Origin: a virus
Direction: 5' to 3' (one strand)
IMG/VR virus record: IMGVR_UViG_3300017528_000134
Coordinates: 1-24,470 of that record
Length of the DNA: 24,470 nucleotides
Position numbers and translations under genes: made by a program. This document shows, one piece after another, positions 15,695 through 22,814 of the stretch. The notes beneath the pieces were generated by a model. The model had not been told where the DNA came from. It searched no databases and worked only from the letters and a program-made list of their open reading frames with translations. Within the stretch, counting starts at the first letter, position 1; every line of letters begins with the position of its first letter.

Positions 15695-17341
15695 ATGGCC
15701 GACCTTCAAACGATTCCGATCAACGAAGACGAAGCCGAAGAAGAGCGGCGCCGGCGGGAAGAAGAGGCGCTTGCCAATTCGCCCGAGGCGGCCAAGCTCG
15801 CGCCCGTCGTGCAACCGACCGTCAACGCGCACCGCGGCAAAGGCACGACCGATCTCGAACTCGCCGAAGAAAACGAAAAGACGCACCCGACCTCGATCAG
15901 CGCGAAGAGCGTCGGAGACTTGTCAGCGCCCGACATGGGCGCGAAAAGCCCGGAACCAGTCGTAAACGGCGGTTTACAACCTATCGGGCCGTCGAGCCCA
16001 GTGAAGCCGTTGTCCTTTGCCGAGCGTCAAGCTCTTCCGGTCATTTCGCCCGGGGCGCCGGCCGGAAGCGCGGCTTCCTATCAGTCGCAACTCGAGCGAA
16101 TTGAAGATCAAAAACGCAACCCGTGGGGTAGCGCGGAGAATCACCCGGGCTTTGGCGGAAAGCTCGCGCACGTTCTCGCAAAGGTTGGGAACATTGCGGG
16201 CGATATCGTCGCGCCCGGAACGATGGAACTCATCCCCGGGACCGATCTCAACCGGCAAGCGACGGAAGCGAGCCTCGAGCGGAAACTTGGCGGCGCGCAA
16301 ACCCGGGAAGAGTCCGCAAAACGTGGCGAGGCCGAAACGGAGCAGGGCGCCGAACGCAACGCTCTTGAAAAGCGGCGGATAGAGGACGCAGAAAACAAGG
16401 AACCGAACCCCGGGTCGATTGATCAGAACGCGATCGACGCGAAGATGAAGGAAGACAACCCCGAAACGGGTAAGCCCTTCACGGCCTACGAAGCACGAAT
16501 CGAGCTTGCGAATGATATCGCCGCGGGAAAGCAGAAGCCCGAGGGCGCGCCGAAGACGATCGTGATGCAGGACGAACACGGGAAGCCCTTCGAATATCAG
16601 TTCGACAAAGCGGGGAACTTTTCGGGTGATGCGGGGTACGGGAACTGGAAAAAGGTTGGACCCGCAAAGGCCGATGCCCTTTCGCTCGGTCTTGTCGGCT
16701 CGATTCAGCCACTACTAGGGCCGAACGGGCAGATTGTCGGGACGCTCAACTCGAAGACCGGGAAAATGTCGGGGCTCACTCCTGAACAGGCGGCGACAGT
16801 CGGCGACACGGGCGGGACGACGGGGTCGGGCGCGCGCCTTGCGAACACCGAAAAAAATCAGTTTAACACCCAAGTCGTCAATCCCGCGCGGCAGATCGAA
16901 ACGCAATTCCAGAAAGCAACCGCGGCCCTCAACGCTTACAACGCGAACCCGCAAACCGGCGCGGCGGGCATGGTTCTTTTCGCGCAACACCTCGGGACGA
17001 CGCTCGGCGGCATCAAGGGCGCCGCGATCGGGGAACACGCGCAGGAGCTTCACTCGAACGCGATCGGCATCGCCGATCGTATTTCGCGGTGGATTGACAA
17101 AAACGCTACAGGGCAACCTATTTCCGAGTCCCAGGCCCGCGACTTCTACCATATGATTCAGGAGACGCGGGAAATCACTTGGCGCCTCGCAGCGCGCGCG
17201 GCGGCCGACCGGAAACAACCGCTCGACTTTTTGCCGAATGACGTTCAGATTAGCCTTGCAGACTCCGGCGGGAAAGTGCGGCACGTTCCTGGGAACCGTG
17301 TGCAAGAGTATCTCGACAAAGGTGCAAAGATCGCCGAATAA
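15695..17341 (+). CDS. Putative internal virion protein, medium
   Basis: A 548-residue protein. Residues 10-30 are an Arg/Glu-rich coil (EDEAEEERRRREEEALAN). Residues 30-250 are highly charged and probably partly disordered, with KLAHVLAKVGNIAGDIVAPG (about 154-173) as the only hydrophobic patch, which could insert in a membrane. The C-terminal 180 residues are helical (NTEKNQFNTQVVNPARQI; SRWIDKNATGQPISESQARD). It lies in a three-gene set with proteins of similar style and ends in a TAATG overlap with the next gene. I infer an ejection-protein role. No transglycosylase or protease motif is seen. Confidence 0.5.
   Translation: MADLQTIPINEDEAEEERRRREEEALANSPEAAKLAPVVQPTVNAHRGKGTTDLELAEENEKTHPTSISAKSVGDLSAPDMGAKSPEPVVNGGLQPIGPSSPVKPLSFAERQALPVISPGAPAGSAASYQSQLERIEDQKRNPWGSAENHPGFGGKLAHVLAKVGNIAGDIVAPGTMELIPGTDLNRQATEASLERKLGGAQTREESAKRGEAETEQGAERNALEKRRIEDAENKEPNPGSIDQNAIDAKMKEDNPETGKPFTAYEARIELANDIAAGKQKPEGAPKTIVMQDEHGKPFEYQFDKAGNFSGDAGYGNWKKVGPAKADALSLGLVGSIQPLLGPNGQIVGTLNSKTGKMSGLTPEQAATVGDTGGTTGSGARLANTEKNQFNTQVVNPARQIETQFQKATAALNAYNANPQTGAAGMVLFAQHLGTTLGGIKGAAIGEHAQELHSNAIGIADRISRWIDKNATGQPISESQARDFYHMIQETREITWRLAARAAADRKQPLDFLPNDVQISLADSGGKVRHVPGNRVQEYLDKGAKIAE
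15962..15977. repeat. Palindrome GTAAAC-GGCG-GTTTAC inside a gene
   Basis: A perfect 6-4-6 inverted repeat within the coding sequence of the medium ejection-like protein. It differs from the palindrome at 6820-6835 at one central base only, and shares its half-sites with the RHH operator at 22788-22805. Confidence 0.4.
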
Positions 17342-19143
17342 TGCCCGACGACAAAGCCTTCAACTGGGACGACGAAGACGAGAAGAAAGACAAGCCCGCG
17401 GCCGGCGGCGGTTTCTCGTGGGATGACGAGGAGAAAACTAAAGCTTCGCCCGAGCCCTACGCCGAAGCGAAGGCAAAAGTTTCGCAGCCGACACAATTCG
17501 AAAAGGAACGGGGCGCGACCGAGCAGTTTCCCGGGCACGACAAGAACCTCAAATCGGAGAATCTCCCCGTCGACAAGAGCCGGGGCTTTCTTCCCCACGT
17601 TGCCGACTGGATTAAGTCTCAGGCGCCGCCCGAACCGAAGAGTTTCGGCGAAGCTTTGTCGACCGGCTTGCATCAAGGGCTAAAGACCCTCGACCCGAGG
17701 GAAAGCGTAGGCGGGCAAGCGGTTCAAACGCTCACCGGGACAGTTCCGCAAGAGTACTTTGGCGCTCGCGAACGCGGTCACGACATTCCGTATAGCGTCG
17801 CCGCGGGAGCTTCGAGCGCAACGGGTGTGCGACCGCTGAAAATGGAGCAGGCGGCCGAGCACGGGGATACAGGCGGGGTTTATGGCGAAGCCGCGGGCCC
17901 GACCGCTCTTGCCGTCGCCCCTTCTGCGATCAGCAGAATTCCCAAAATTCCGGGGGCGGGCCCTCTCCTCAAAACGATCGGCGAACCCTTTCACATCGGG
18001 ATGAGCGGCGAAGAGCTTCTCAAAAAGGGCGTGAGTCCGCGCGCCCAGGCTACCGGATGGGACGATGCGATCAGCCGGCCGGGAGTTCAACGCGCGCTTG
18101 CCGAGCACAATTCCGCGACGCCGATCAAGAGCGCGGCAGATCTCGACGAAGCAATTCCCTTGATGAAAGAGAAAATTTGGAGCGAAAAGGTCGAGCCCGC
18201 ACTCGCGCGGCAGGCCAAACGTCCCGTCGACATGAATCCCGCGGCCGAGGCTGTGCGCAAGGCGGTTACACCCGAGATCGAAGAGTTTGACCCGGAGCAC
18301 GCCGATCAACTGAACTCGCTCGCCGACAAACTCGAAGGGTCGCGGGACGTTCAGAGCGCGAATCGCCTGCTCACTTATGTCAACGGAAAGCTCGAGTCCT
18401 ACTTTGCGAAGTACCCGAGCGCGCGGCGCGCAAATCTTATGAATAACCCGGACGTCGCGGGGTGGGAATCGGCGCGGCGGGCAATTCGCGAACAGTTCCT
18501 CGACACGCTCGAGAACGCGGGCGAAAAGCAGATTCGCGAAGCGCGGCAAGACTACGGCGGTCTCGAGACGGTTGGGAAGGAAGTCGAGCGGCGGGTCAAC
18601 GTCGCTGATAGGGCAAAGCCGATGAGTCTTTCGCGACTCCTCGGCATTATGGGTGCCGTGCCGAGTGGCGGCGTAAGCGTTCTCGCCGGCGAAGCCGCGC
18701 ACTATCTGAACAAGCCCGATGTGCTCATCAAGCGGGGAATCAGCCGCCTCAATCCAGGTCCCGAGGCGCCGTTTACGCCGCCCGCGTCGTTCGAGCCGCC
18801 GGAAGGTCCGAAGCCGACGCCCGTCGCCGGCTCCGATTTGCGCCAGCAGGCGCGCAATCCCCAGGAAGGTCCTACGCGGCTTTCACCTTTGCGACCGGTT
18901 TCGGGGGCGACAAGCGAGGCGCTCAGTCCGATTGAGGCACGGGGCTTTGCGAAGGCGCCCCCGGCGGGGTTCCAGGGGCTTCTAAAGGAAACGGGCTGGC
19001 AGTACGGCGGGAAAAATGCCCAGGGCATCCACGAATTCAAAGAGCCGAAATCGAACATTTCGATCAGCGTGAAGGATGCCGATCTGAACCCGCGGAAGGT
19101 CCGCGAGCGGATTGTCGCGAAGCTCAAAGAGTTCGGACGTTAG
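17341..19143 (+). CDS. Putative internal virion protein, large
   Basis: A 600-residue protein. The acidic N-terminus carries two copies of F-x-WDDE (residues 7-12 and 25-30) separated by a Lys/Gly linker, short motifs I associate with large phage virion or cargo proteins. Residues 120-215 are Ala/Gly/Pro-rich with a weakly hydrophobic patch (EAAGPTALAVAPSAISRIPK). Residues 220-430 are a long helical region with many Arg/Glu pairs. Residues 470-540 are Pro-rich linker. The last 50 residues form a small alpha/beta domain (GWQYGGKNAQGIHEFKEPKS, then SISVKDADLNPRKVRERIV). It starts in the previous stop (TAATG). The stop at 19141-19143 overlaps the stop of a minus-strand ORF. An ejection or core protein is the best inference. 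Confidence 0.5.
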   Translation: MPDDKAFNWDDEDEKKDKPAAGGGFSWDDEEKTKASPEPYAEAKAKVSQPTQFEKERGATEQFPGHDKNLKSENLPVDKSRGFLPHVADWIKSQAPPEPKSFGEALSTGLHQGLKTLDPRESVGGQAVQTLTGTVPQEYFGARERGHDIPYSVAAGASSATGVRPLKMEQAAEHGDTGGVYGEAAGPTALAVAPSAISRIPKIPGAGPLLKTIGEPFHIGMSGEELLKKGVSPRAQATGWDDAISRPGVQRALAEHNSATPIKSAADLDEAIPLMKEKIWSEKVEPALARQAKRPVDMNPAAEAVRKAVTPEIEEFDPEHADQLNSLADKLEGSRDVQSANRLLTYVNGKLESYFAKYPSARRANLMNNPDVAGWESARRAIREQFLDTLENAGEKQIREARQDYGGLETVGKEVERRVNVADRAKPMSLSRLLGIMGAVPSGGVSVLAGEAAHYLNKPDVLIKRGISRLNPGPEAPFTPPASFEPPEGPKPTPVAGSDLRQQARNPQEGPTRLSPLRPVSGATSEALSPIEARGFAKAPPAGFQGLLKETGWQYGGKNAQGIHEFKEPKSNISISVKDADLNPRKVRERIVAKLKEFGR

Positions 19144-19223
19144 TTTCGGTCGACAAACCACCATTGGCAGAGCATCCGGCTCAGAATCCAAACCGATGCT
19201 AGAAAAATCAAGTAACTAAGCAT
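19140..19223 (-). CDS. Possible 27-residue membrane peptide, antisense
   Basis: On the minus strand an ATG at 19223-19221 follows GAGGA with seven bases of spacing (bases 19235-19231 in minus orientation), an excellent ribosome binding site. The peptide is almost entirely one hydrophobic span (MLSYLIFLASVWILSRMLCQ) and then WWFVDRN. An in-frame upstream ATG at 19244 would make it 34 residues, with a charged MKDEDNA lead. It sits in the 163-base gap between plus-strand genes and ends in a convergent stop overlap. No promoter is obvious. Chance remains possible for so short an ORF. Confidence 0.35.
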   Translation of the reverse strand: MLSYLIFLASVWILSRMLCQWWFVDRN

Positions 19224-19306
19224 TGCGTTGTCCTCGTCTTTCATGTTAAGAAACGGACTCTTCGGTGCCAATAGGACCGAAGTACTACGAGCAAGGAACG
19301 AACGAA
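19144..19306. other. Gap between ejection and lysis regions
   Basis: This is the only sizeable gap in the second half of the late block. An imperfect inverted repeat AGCATC...GATGCT spans about 19171-19195 without a U-tract. Apart from the minus-strand micro-ORF I see no other coding sequence. AAGGA near 19293 serves the next plus-strand gene. Confidence 0.4.
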
Positions 19307-19978
19307 ATGAAGAACCGCCTAGCACCGATCTGTTTTGCTTTTCTGCTTCTAGCTCTCGCCCGAACGTTTGCCCAGTCTCCGCCGCAAAGTACGATTCCGC
19401 CGATGCCGGCGGCGCCTCAGTTTGACCCGACGAGCGTTATCCAGGCCGTCGGTCAGTCGGGTGCATGGACCCAGGCCGCCGGGACGAGCATCGACAACCT
19501 CGGGAAGATTCAGTATGCGGACGAAGTGCGCATCAACGGGCATGACGGCCTTCTCGCCGGCCTGCAGCAACAGATCAATGCGACCCGGGCCGCGACAAAC
19601 GAATTCCTGCTCGTCATTCCGACGTCATCCCCCGTGGGATGGAGCGGGGTGCCGGTTGCGGTTACTGAGTTTCAGGGGAACGCCCGGACGCGGCGGCTTT
19701 TGGACTTTAGCAGCGTTCACTACGTTCGACTTTGCCAAAATCTTTCCTTGCCGCTTGCGGGCGGCTTGCTCAATCTCGAAGAGAGCACCGATCAGATAAC
19801 CTGGACGCCGCTCGTTTCCGGGCTGGACCTCGGGACGAAGGGCGTCGCTTGTTCGCCGTGGGTTCAGTACACCAATACGAAACCCCTCGGGGATGCGGTC
19901 GTCAGGGTGACGGCATCCAATCCAGCGAACACGGCCGCAACGCCTAATTGGTGGTACATCAGCGCCGAGATCAAATGA
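19307..19978 (+). CDS. Secreted or periplasmic phage protein with signal peptide
   Basis: A 223-residue protein starting at ATG 19307 behind AAGGA. The N-terminus is a classical Sec signal: K2 and R4, a hydrophobic core over residues 5-18 rich in Leu and Ala, and a likely cut after TFA (residue 22). A Pro-rich linker (PPQSTIPPMPAAPQ) and a helical segment with GLLAGLQQQINATRAATNEF follow. The C-terminal 110 residues are beta-rich with YVRLCQNLSLPLAGG and WVQYTNTKPLGDAVVRV, jelly-roll-like, with two Cys that could pair after export. A signal peptide is unusual for a virion protein. Export during infection (envelope change, lysis or superinfection control) is possible. The GTG at 19265 would put 14 residues ahead of the signal and is less likely. 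Confidence 0.55.
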   Translation: MKNRLAPICFAFLLLALARTFAQSPPQSTIPPMPAAPQFDPTSVIQAVGQSGAWTQAAGTSIDNLGKIQYADEVRINGHDGLLAGLQQQINATRAATNEFLLVIPTSSPVGWSGVPVAVTEFQGNARTRRLLDFSSVHYVRLCQNLSLPLAGGLLNLEESTDQITWTPLVSGLDLGTKGVACSPWVQYTNTKPLGDAVVRVTASNPANTAATPNWWYISAEIK

Positions 19979-19987
19979 GGGCGGGGA

Positions 19988-20188
19988 ATGGCGATCAGTT
20001 TGATGGACATGCTCACGCGGCAGATCGTCGACAAACAGATCAGCGTCGAGGCCGCGCGGCGCATAGTTCTTAATCGCGCGGAACTTCGGCGCGAACAACG
20101 GCTTTCGGGGCTCAGAGTGATCGACCGTAAGGAAGAGGACGCACTTCTCGAGAAGATAAACGCGCAGGGGGAACCGAGTGAGGTATAG
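19988..20188 (+). CDS. Small helical phage protein, unknown
   Basis: A 66-residue, strongly helical and charged protein (MLTRQIVDKQISVEAARRIV, then RAELRREQRLSGL and KEEDALLEKI) with no Cys and no membrane span. It lies just before the holin-like gene and overlaps its GTG start by 11 bases. Small proteins of this look often precede lysis genes in podovirus-like phages, but I know of no assigned function. Confidence 0.5.
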   Translation: MAISLMDMLTRQIVDKQISVEAARRIVLNRAELRREQRLSGLRVIDRKEEDALLEKINAQGEPSEV

Positions 20189-20447
20189 AGATCACTTTTG
20201 GGGCAACCTCGACAAGTTCATGCTCGCGTTTTTTGTGGTATACTTCTCGCTCTTCGCTTACTTTTCCCTACAGGCGCCCCCGAACAATCCTTTTGTGGCG
20301 GCGATGCTCGATAACGAAAAGACGGTCCTCGGCGCATTTTTAGGGCTTGTCACGGGCCGCGCGATTCAGAGGGCACACGATGTTTCCGAATTCCGAACGC
20401 CGCCGCAAAGTCCGCCGACGCAAGGACCCCCCCATGCACAAGCATGA
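20178..20447 (+). CDS. Holin-like small membrane protein
   Basis: Holins make the inner-membrane holes that time lysis. This 89-residue protein starts at GTG 20178 behind AGGGGG. It has one clear membrane span (about residues 14-33, FMLAFFVVYFSLFAYFSLQA) and a second, weaker hydrophobic segment (about 48-63, KTVLGAFLGLVTGRAI). A Pro/Gln-rich hydrophilic tail follows. Size, topology and position two genes before the endopeptidase fit a class II-type holin. The 3' end overlaps the next gene by 14 bases. The assignment depends on context, since holins share little sequence. Confidence 0.55.
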   Translation: MRYRDHFWGNLDKFMLAFFVVYFSLFAYFSLQAPPNNPFVAAMLDNEKTVLGAFLGLVTGRAIQRAHDVSEFRTPPQSPPTQGPPHAQA

Positions 20448-20697
20448 TCGGAAGATCATCGTCGTGCGGAACTGGCAACTCTTCATCGGGATAGTCGTTC
20501 TCGTCATACAGATCACGTTCGGCGTCGGGATGCGCGCGGCCGAAAACGACGATAATACCCGGGAAATTCAGCAATTGAAGCAGCGGCGCGTCCTCGATAT
20601 CGACGTCTACGAAAACGAGCAGCGCGCGCTACAGGAACAACTCAATCGCGTTGAAGAAAAGCTCGACAAGCTTCTAGAACAGAAGGGCACGAAATGA
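20434..20697 (+). CDS. Membrane-anchored coiled-coil protein (possible inner-membrane spanin)
   Basis: I chose ATG 20434, which follows AAGGA (20422-20426) by seven bases; ATGs further upstream lack such a site. The 87-residue product has a basic N-terminus, one membrane span at about residues 13-33 (NWQLFIGIVVLVIQITFGVG), and then a long charged coiled coil (about 45-85, with LKQRR, EQRALQEQLNRVEEKLDKLL). That N-in, coil-out layout matches inner-membrane spanin subunits, which fuse inner and outer membranes at the end of lysis, but an anti-holin is also possible. The stop overlaps the endopeptidase start as ATGA. Confidence 0.5.
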   Translation: MHKHDRKIIVVRNWQLFIGIVVLVIQITFGVGMRAAENDDNTREIQQLKQRRVLDIDVYENEQRALQEQLNRVEEKLDKLLEQKGTK

Positions 20698-21206
20698 ACG
20701 GACACTCGGAAGCGAAACTCGGCGCAATCTACCCGGAACTCGCGCGGCGAATCCGGTCTGCCGACGGGATGATGACGAGCCTCGGCTTCCGGCTCGAGAT
20801 CTCCCAGGGCCTTCGCACCTTTGCCGAACAGCGCGCGCTCTACTTGAAGGGTCGCGACCTTGCCGGGAACATCATCGACCCGACGAAGATCGTGACACAC
20901 GCAAAGGCCGGCGAGAGTTACCACAATTACGGCCTTGCGGTCGACTTTTTCTTTGAGAACCTCGAAGGCGCCGCCATTTGGGCGCCCGACTTCCCGGGTT
21001 ACGCGAAAATGGTTGAAATCGCGGAAAGCCTGGGTTTAGTATGCGGCGTCAGATGGCCCGAACCCAAAACGGACCCCGATCACATCCAACTGACGGGCGA
21101 ATTTCCAATGAACGAACCCGATGCGAACCTCAAGTACATTCTGAAAGAAGGCGGCCTTCTCGCCGTCTACGCGGAGATGAACAAGGCGCTCGGGATTGAG
21201 GGATAG
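20694..21206 (+). CDS. Endolysin: M15-family peptidoglycan endopeptidase
   Basis: The 170-residue enzyme should cut peptide stems of peptidoglycan (L-Ala-D-Glu endopeptidase or D,D-carboxypeptidase type, as in T5 lysin). The M15 zinc motifs are clear: S75-Y-H77-N-Y-G-L-A-V-D84 (first His and the Asp), and D-P-D-H130-I-Q-L (last His). GLRTFAEQ at residues 40-46 holds the conserved Arg and Glu/Gln of the substrate side. There is no signal peptide, so it relies on a holin. No separate cell-wall binding domain exists, normal for phages of Gram-negative hosts. It overlaps the upstream coiled-coil gene as ATGA. Confidence 0.92.
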   Translation: MNGHSEAKLGAIYPELARRIRSADGMMTSLGFRLEISQGLRTFAEQRALYLKGRDLAGNIIDPTKIVTHAKAGESYHNYGLAVDFFFENLEGAAIWAPDFPGYAKMVEIAESLGLVCGVRWPEPKTDPDHIQLTGEFPMNEPDANLKYILKEGGLLAVYAEMNKALGIEG

Positions 21207-21210
21207 GCAA

Positions 21211-21423
21211 ATGGAACGAAGCGAAACGGGCGTTGTGAAGTGGTTTAATTCGGCGAAAGGGTACGGATTCATCGGGCGCGAAAACGCCGACGACGTCTTC
21301 GTTCACTTCTCGGCGATCGAAGCCGAGGGGTACAAATCGCTCAACGAAGGGGACAAGGTCAGGTTCGATATCGTCAAGGGCCCGAAGGGTTTACAGGCTT
21401 CCAACGTCATAGTTACGTCATAG
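21211..21423 (+). CDS. Cold-shock-domain protein
   Basis: CspA-type proteins bind single-stranded DNA and RNA and melt mRNA structure. The 70-residue product shows [15 protein letters not shown] (residues 7-21) with RNP1 (KGYGFI, 16-21) and RNP2 (VFVHF, 29-33), then [20 protein letters not shown]. This is essentially a full canonical domain. The start is ATG 21211, five bases after the endolysin stop. A TTG at 21196 would add five residues. It may tune host or late-phage translation. The 3' end contains a tandem duplication (21405-21426). Confidence 0.9.
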   Translation: MERSETGVVKWFNSAKGYGFIGRENADDVFVHFSAIEAEGYKSLNEGDKVRFDIVKGPKGLQASNVIVTS

Positions 21424-21426
21424 TTA
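21405..21426 (+). repeat. Perfect 11-base tandem duplication at the csp 3' end
   Basis: CGTCATAGTTA occurs twice in tandem (21405-21415 and 21416-21426). Its length is not a multiple of three, so the second copy shifts frame and supplies the TAG stop. Without it the gene would end two codons after VIV at a TAA (VIVM-stop). It looks like a recent slippage event. Confidence 0.6.
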
Positions 21427-21440
21427 TGTAAGGGGGAAAG

Positions 21441-21833
21441 ATGAACGGCAAACTTCTCGCAGTAGTTTTGACTCTCTCGCTGTGCCTCTCGGGGTGCGGC
21501 GCGATGATGAACAAACCGATCAACCATCCAGGCGCCGCCGACAAAGTCGACGATATCGCCTATTCGGCCTTGCTCGTCTACCACGATGCGATCGAGAGCA
21601 CGAAAGCCGACCTCACGGCCGGAACACTTCCCGAGGCGGCCAAGCCCGCGCTGAACAAGTTCATCGACGCCTACAACACACTAGACGTCGCGACCACGGC
21701 CTACCACAAGGCGGCCGTCGACCATACGGGCTCGCCCGATCTTTTGAGCAAAGTCTCTGACGCCGAAGCAGCCGCGGCCGCCGCGTTTGCCGAACTCGTC
21801 AAAATCTACCCACGAGCAGGAGTGAAAAAATGA
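21441..21833 (+). CDS. Lipoprotein, unknown (outer-membrane spanin possible)
   Basis: A 130-residue product with a lipoprotein signal: K4, a hydrophobic core (LLAVVLTLSL) and the lipobox L16-S-G-C19. The ATG follows AGGGGG. After the lipid Cys comes a short MNKPINHPG linker and a long Ala-rich helical hairpin (AALNKF... and AEAAAAAAFAELVKIY). Phage outer-membrane spanins are lipoproteins, but they are usually shorter and Pro-rich, and usually lie beside or inside the inner spanin gene. Here it is two genes downstream, so a spanin role is only possible. Superinfection exclusion lipoproteins are another option. Confidence 0.6.
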   Translation: MNGKLLAVVLTLSLCLSGCGAMMNKPINHPGAADKVDDIAYSALLVYHDAIESTKADLTAGTLPEAAKPALNKFIDAYNTLDVATTAYHKAAVDHTGSPDLLSKVSDAEAAAAAAFAELVKIYPRAGVKK

Positions 21834-22066
21834 GCACGCCCGCAACCCCACTACCCCCGAAGCCGCCGTCGACGATCGACCGGCTTTTGTCAATTCTCGA
21901 TATCGGACTCAAGACGACCGCCGCGATCGTAGGCGGTCCCGCCGGCGCCGGAATCAGCGCAGCCGACGCGCTCTTGCAGATCGGAGCGCACGCAAAGGCA
22001 GCCTACGAAGCCGAAACGGGGCAGCCCTACGATCTTTCGAAAGTTCCGCTTGAAGATCACGTCTAG
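21830..22066 (+). CDS. Small protein with a hydrophobic Gly/Ala centre, unknown
   Basis: A 78-residue protein overlapping the lipoprotein stop as ATGA. A Pro-rich N-terminus (TPLPPKPPSTIDR) leads to a helix (LLSILDIGLKTTAAIVGG), a Gly/Ala turn and a second helix (AADALLQIGAHAKAAYEAE). The hydrophobic parts are short and amphipathic. I have an impression of similar small proteins in other phage late regions, with no known role. A holin accessory or small virion component is possible. Confidence 0.5.
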   Translation: MSTPATPLPPKPPSTIDRLLSILDIGLKTTAAIVGGPAGAGISAADALLQIGAHAKAAYEAETGQPYDLSKVPLEDHV

Positions 22067-22087
22067 TCTGTTCAGAATTGAACAGAC
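22066..22087. other. Nine-pair hairpin after the 78-residue gene
   Basis: GTCTGTTCA (22066-22074) pairs perfectly with TGAACAGAC (22079-22087) around loop GAAT. It overlaps the TAG stop of the previous gene. There is no U-tract, so it is not a standard terminator. It may be an RNA processing or stability element, or a dyad-symmetric protein site. Confidence 0.5.
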
Positions 22088-22134
22088 AGAAGCGTCACGC
22101 CCGTATAGCGTGTGACCGCAGGAGAAACCACAAA

Positions 22135-22707
22135 ATGACGTCGAATGACCTTCTTTACATTGCCCGTGCGAACGCCGCGCTCAGGTCCCACGGCGTTTCT
22201 CCCGCGATCGCTGCAAAACTCGTCGTAAAGCATGGGCACAAGCGGATTAACGAAATTCTCAAGCTCGAACTGGACCTTCTCGAGAAGCTCGTCCGCGAAG
22301 AGATGGAAGAGATCGAGGAACTCGAAGAGATCATCGAAGGGGAAGAACAACCCGTCGCGGTTTCTTCGGTTCTCAAATTCAAAACTTCACTAGGAGAAAC
22401 CACGATGCCGTTAACAGTTCACGTCAATGACACCCCCGGAAAGGCTCTGTATACGGAATTTGCAGCGCCGAACGGGCAAGGCCAGGTTGTACCCCCGAAA
22501 GGGCCGGTTCTTTTCGCCTCGAGCGACCCGACCGTCGCAACGGTTGACCCTTCGACGGGGCAGCTTGCGTATCTCAAGGCAGGAACGACCACGATCAGCG
22601 CGAACGATCAAGGTCTGGACGCCCCAGGTCTGCCGGCTTCGGACGTTTTGACCGTGACCGACGCGGTCGCCGTATCTTCGGTCTTGACACTCAACCCCGG
22701 GCAGTAA
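22135..22707 (+). CDS. Helical domain fused to Ig-like (Big_2) domain
   Basis: A 190-residue product starting at ATG 22135 after AGGAG (22120-22124). Residues 1-70 are helical and strongly acidic toward the end (EEMEEIEELEEIIEGEE). Residues 91-190 match the bacterial Ig-like Big_2 pattern: VLFASSDPTVATVDPSTGQL and then AGTTTISA. VAVSSVL occurs twice, at the end of each half. Ig-like domains decorate many phage virions and may bind surfaces or glycans weakly. The second half has its own start and ribosome binding site (next entry), so the gene may give two products. It is the last gene before the terminator at 22740. Confidence 0.65.
   Translation: MTSNDLLYIARANAALRSHGVSPAIAAKLVVKHGHKRINEILKLELDLLEKLVREEMEEIEELEEIIEGEEQPVAVSSVLKFKTSLGETTMPLTVHVNDTPGKALYTEFAAPNGQGQVVPPKGPVLFASSDPTVATVDPSTGQLAYLKAGTTTISANDQGLDAPGLPASDVLTVTDAVAVSSVLTLNPGQ
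22405..22707 (+). CDS. Internal in-frame start for the Ig-like domain alone
   Basis: At 22392-22403 the 12 bases aggagaaaccac exactly repeat the leader at 22120-22131, and an ATG follows at 22405. Translation from here would give a 100-residue Ig-like domain (MPLTVHVNDTPGK...) without the acidic helical part. The site appears too good for chance inside a coding region. Either two genes were fused in frame by loss of a stop, or the phage makes both long and short forms. Confidence 0.5.
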   Translation: MPLTVHVNDTPGKALYTEFAAPNGQGQVVPPKGPVLFASSDPTVATVDPSTGQLAYLKAGTTTISANDQGLDAPGLPASDVLTVTDAVAVSSVLTLNPGQ

Positions 22708-22739
22708 CACCGCTCGGATTCCAAACTTGTCCAGTGGTC

Positions 22740-22778
22740 GCCCCCTTGAGTTTCGGCTTGAGGGGGCTTTTTTATTTT
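22740..22778 (+). terminator. Strong intrinsic terminator of the late block
   Basis: GCCCCCTTGAG (22740-22750) pairs with CTTGAGGGGGC (22757-22767), 11 pairs including two G-U, around loop TTTCGG. The U-tract TTTTTTATTTT follows (22768-22778). It ends one base before the -35 box of the next promoter. Confidence 0.92.
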
Positions 22779-22779
22779 C

Positions 22780-22808
22780 TTGACATGGTAAACCGTTTGG
22801 TTTACACT
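22780..22808 (+). promoter_or_regulatory. Sigma70 promoter of the RHH gene
   Basis: A consensus -35 TTGACA (22780-22785), a spacer of exactly 17 bases and a -10 TACACT (22803-22808). Transcription should begin near 22814-22816, that is at the ATG itself. Confidence 0.82.
22788..22805. promoter_or_regulatory. Operator palindrome between -35 and -10
   Basis: GTAAACC (22788-22794) and GGTTTAC (22799-22805) form a perfect inverted repeat with a four-base centre GTTT. It covers the spacer and the first bases of the -10 box, so a bound protein would block polymerase. The product of the next gene, an RHH protein, is the obvious candidate for autorepression. Confidence 0.75.
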
Positions 22809-22814
22809 TTCCGT

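Noticed and set aside
19265-19306. GTG 19265 as start of the signal-peptide protein
   Set aside because: It would bury the signal sequence behind 14 polar residues, while ATG 19307 has AAGGA upstream and gives a classical signal.
22066-22087. Intrinsic terminator
   Set aside because: The nine-pair stem is perfect but no U-tract follows, and the next gene starts within 50 bases.
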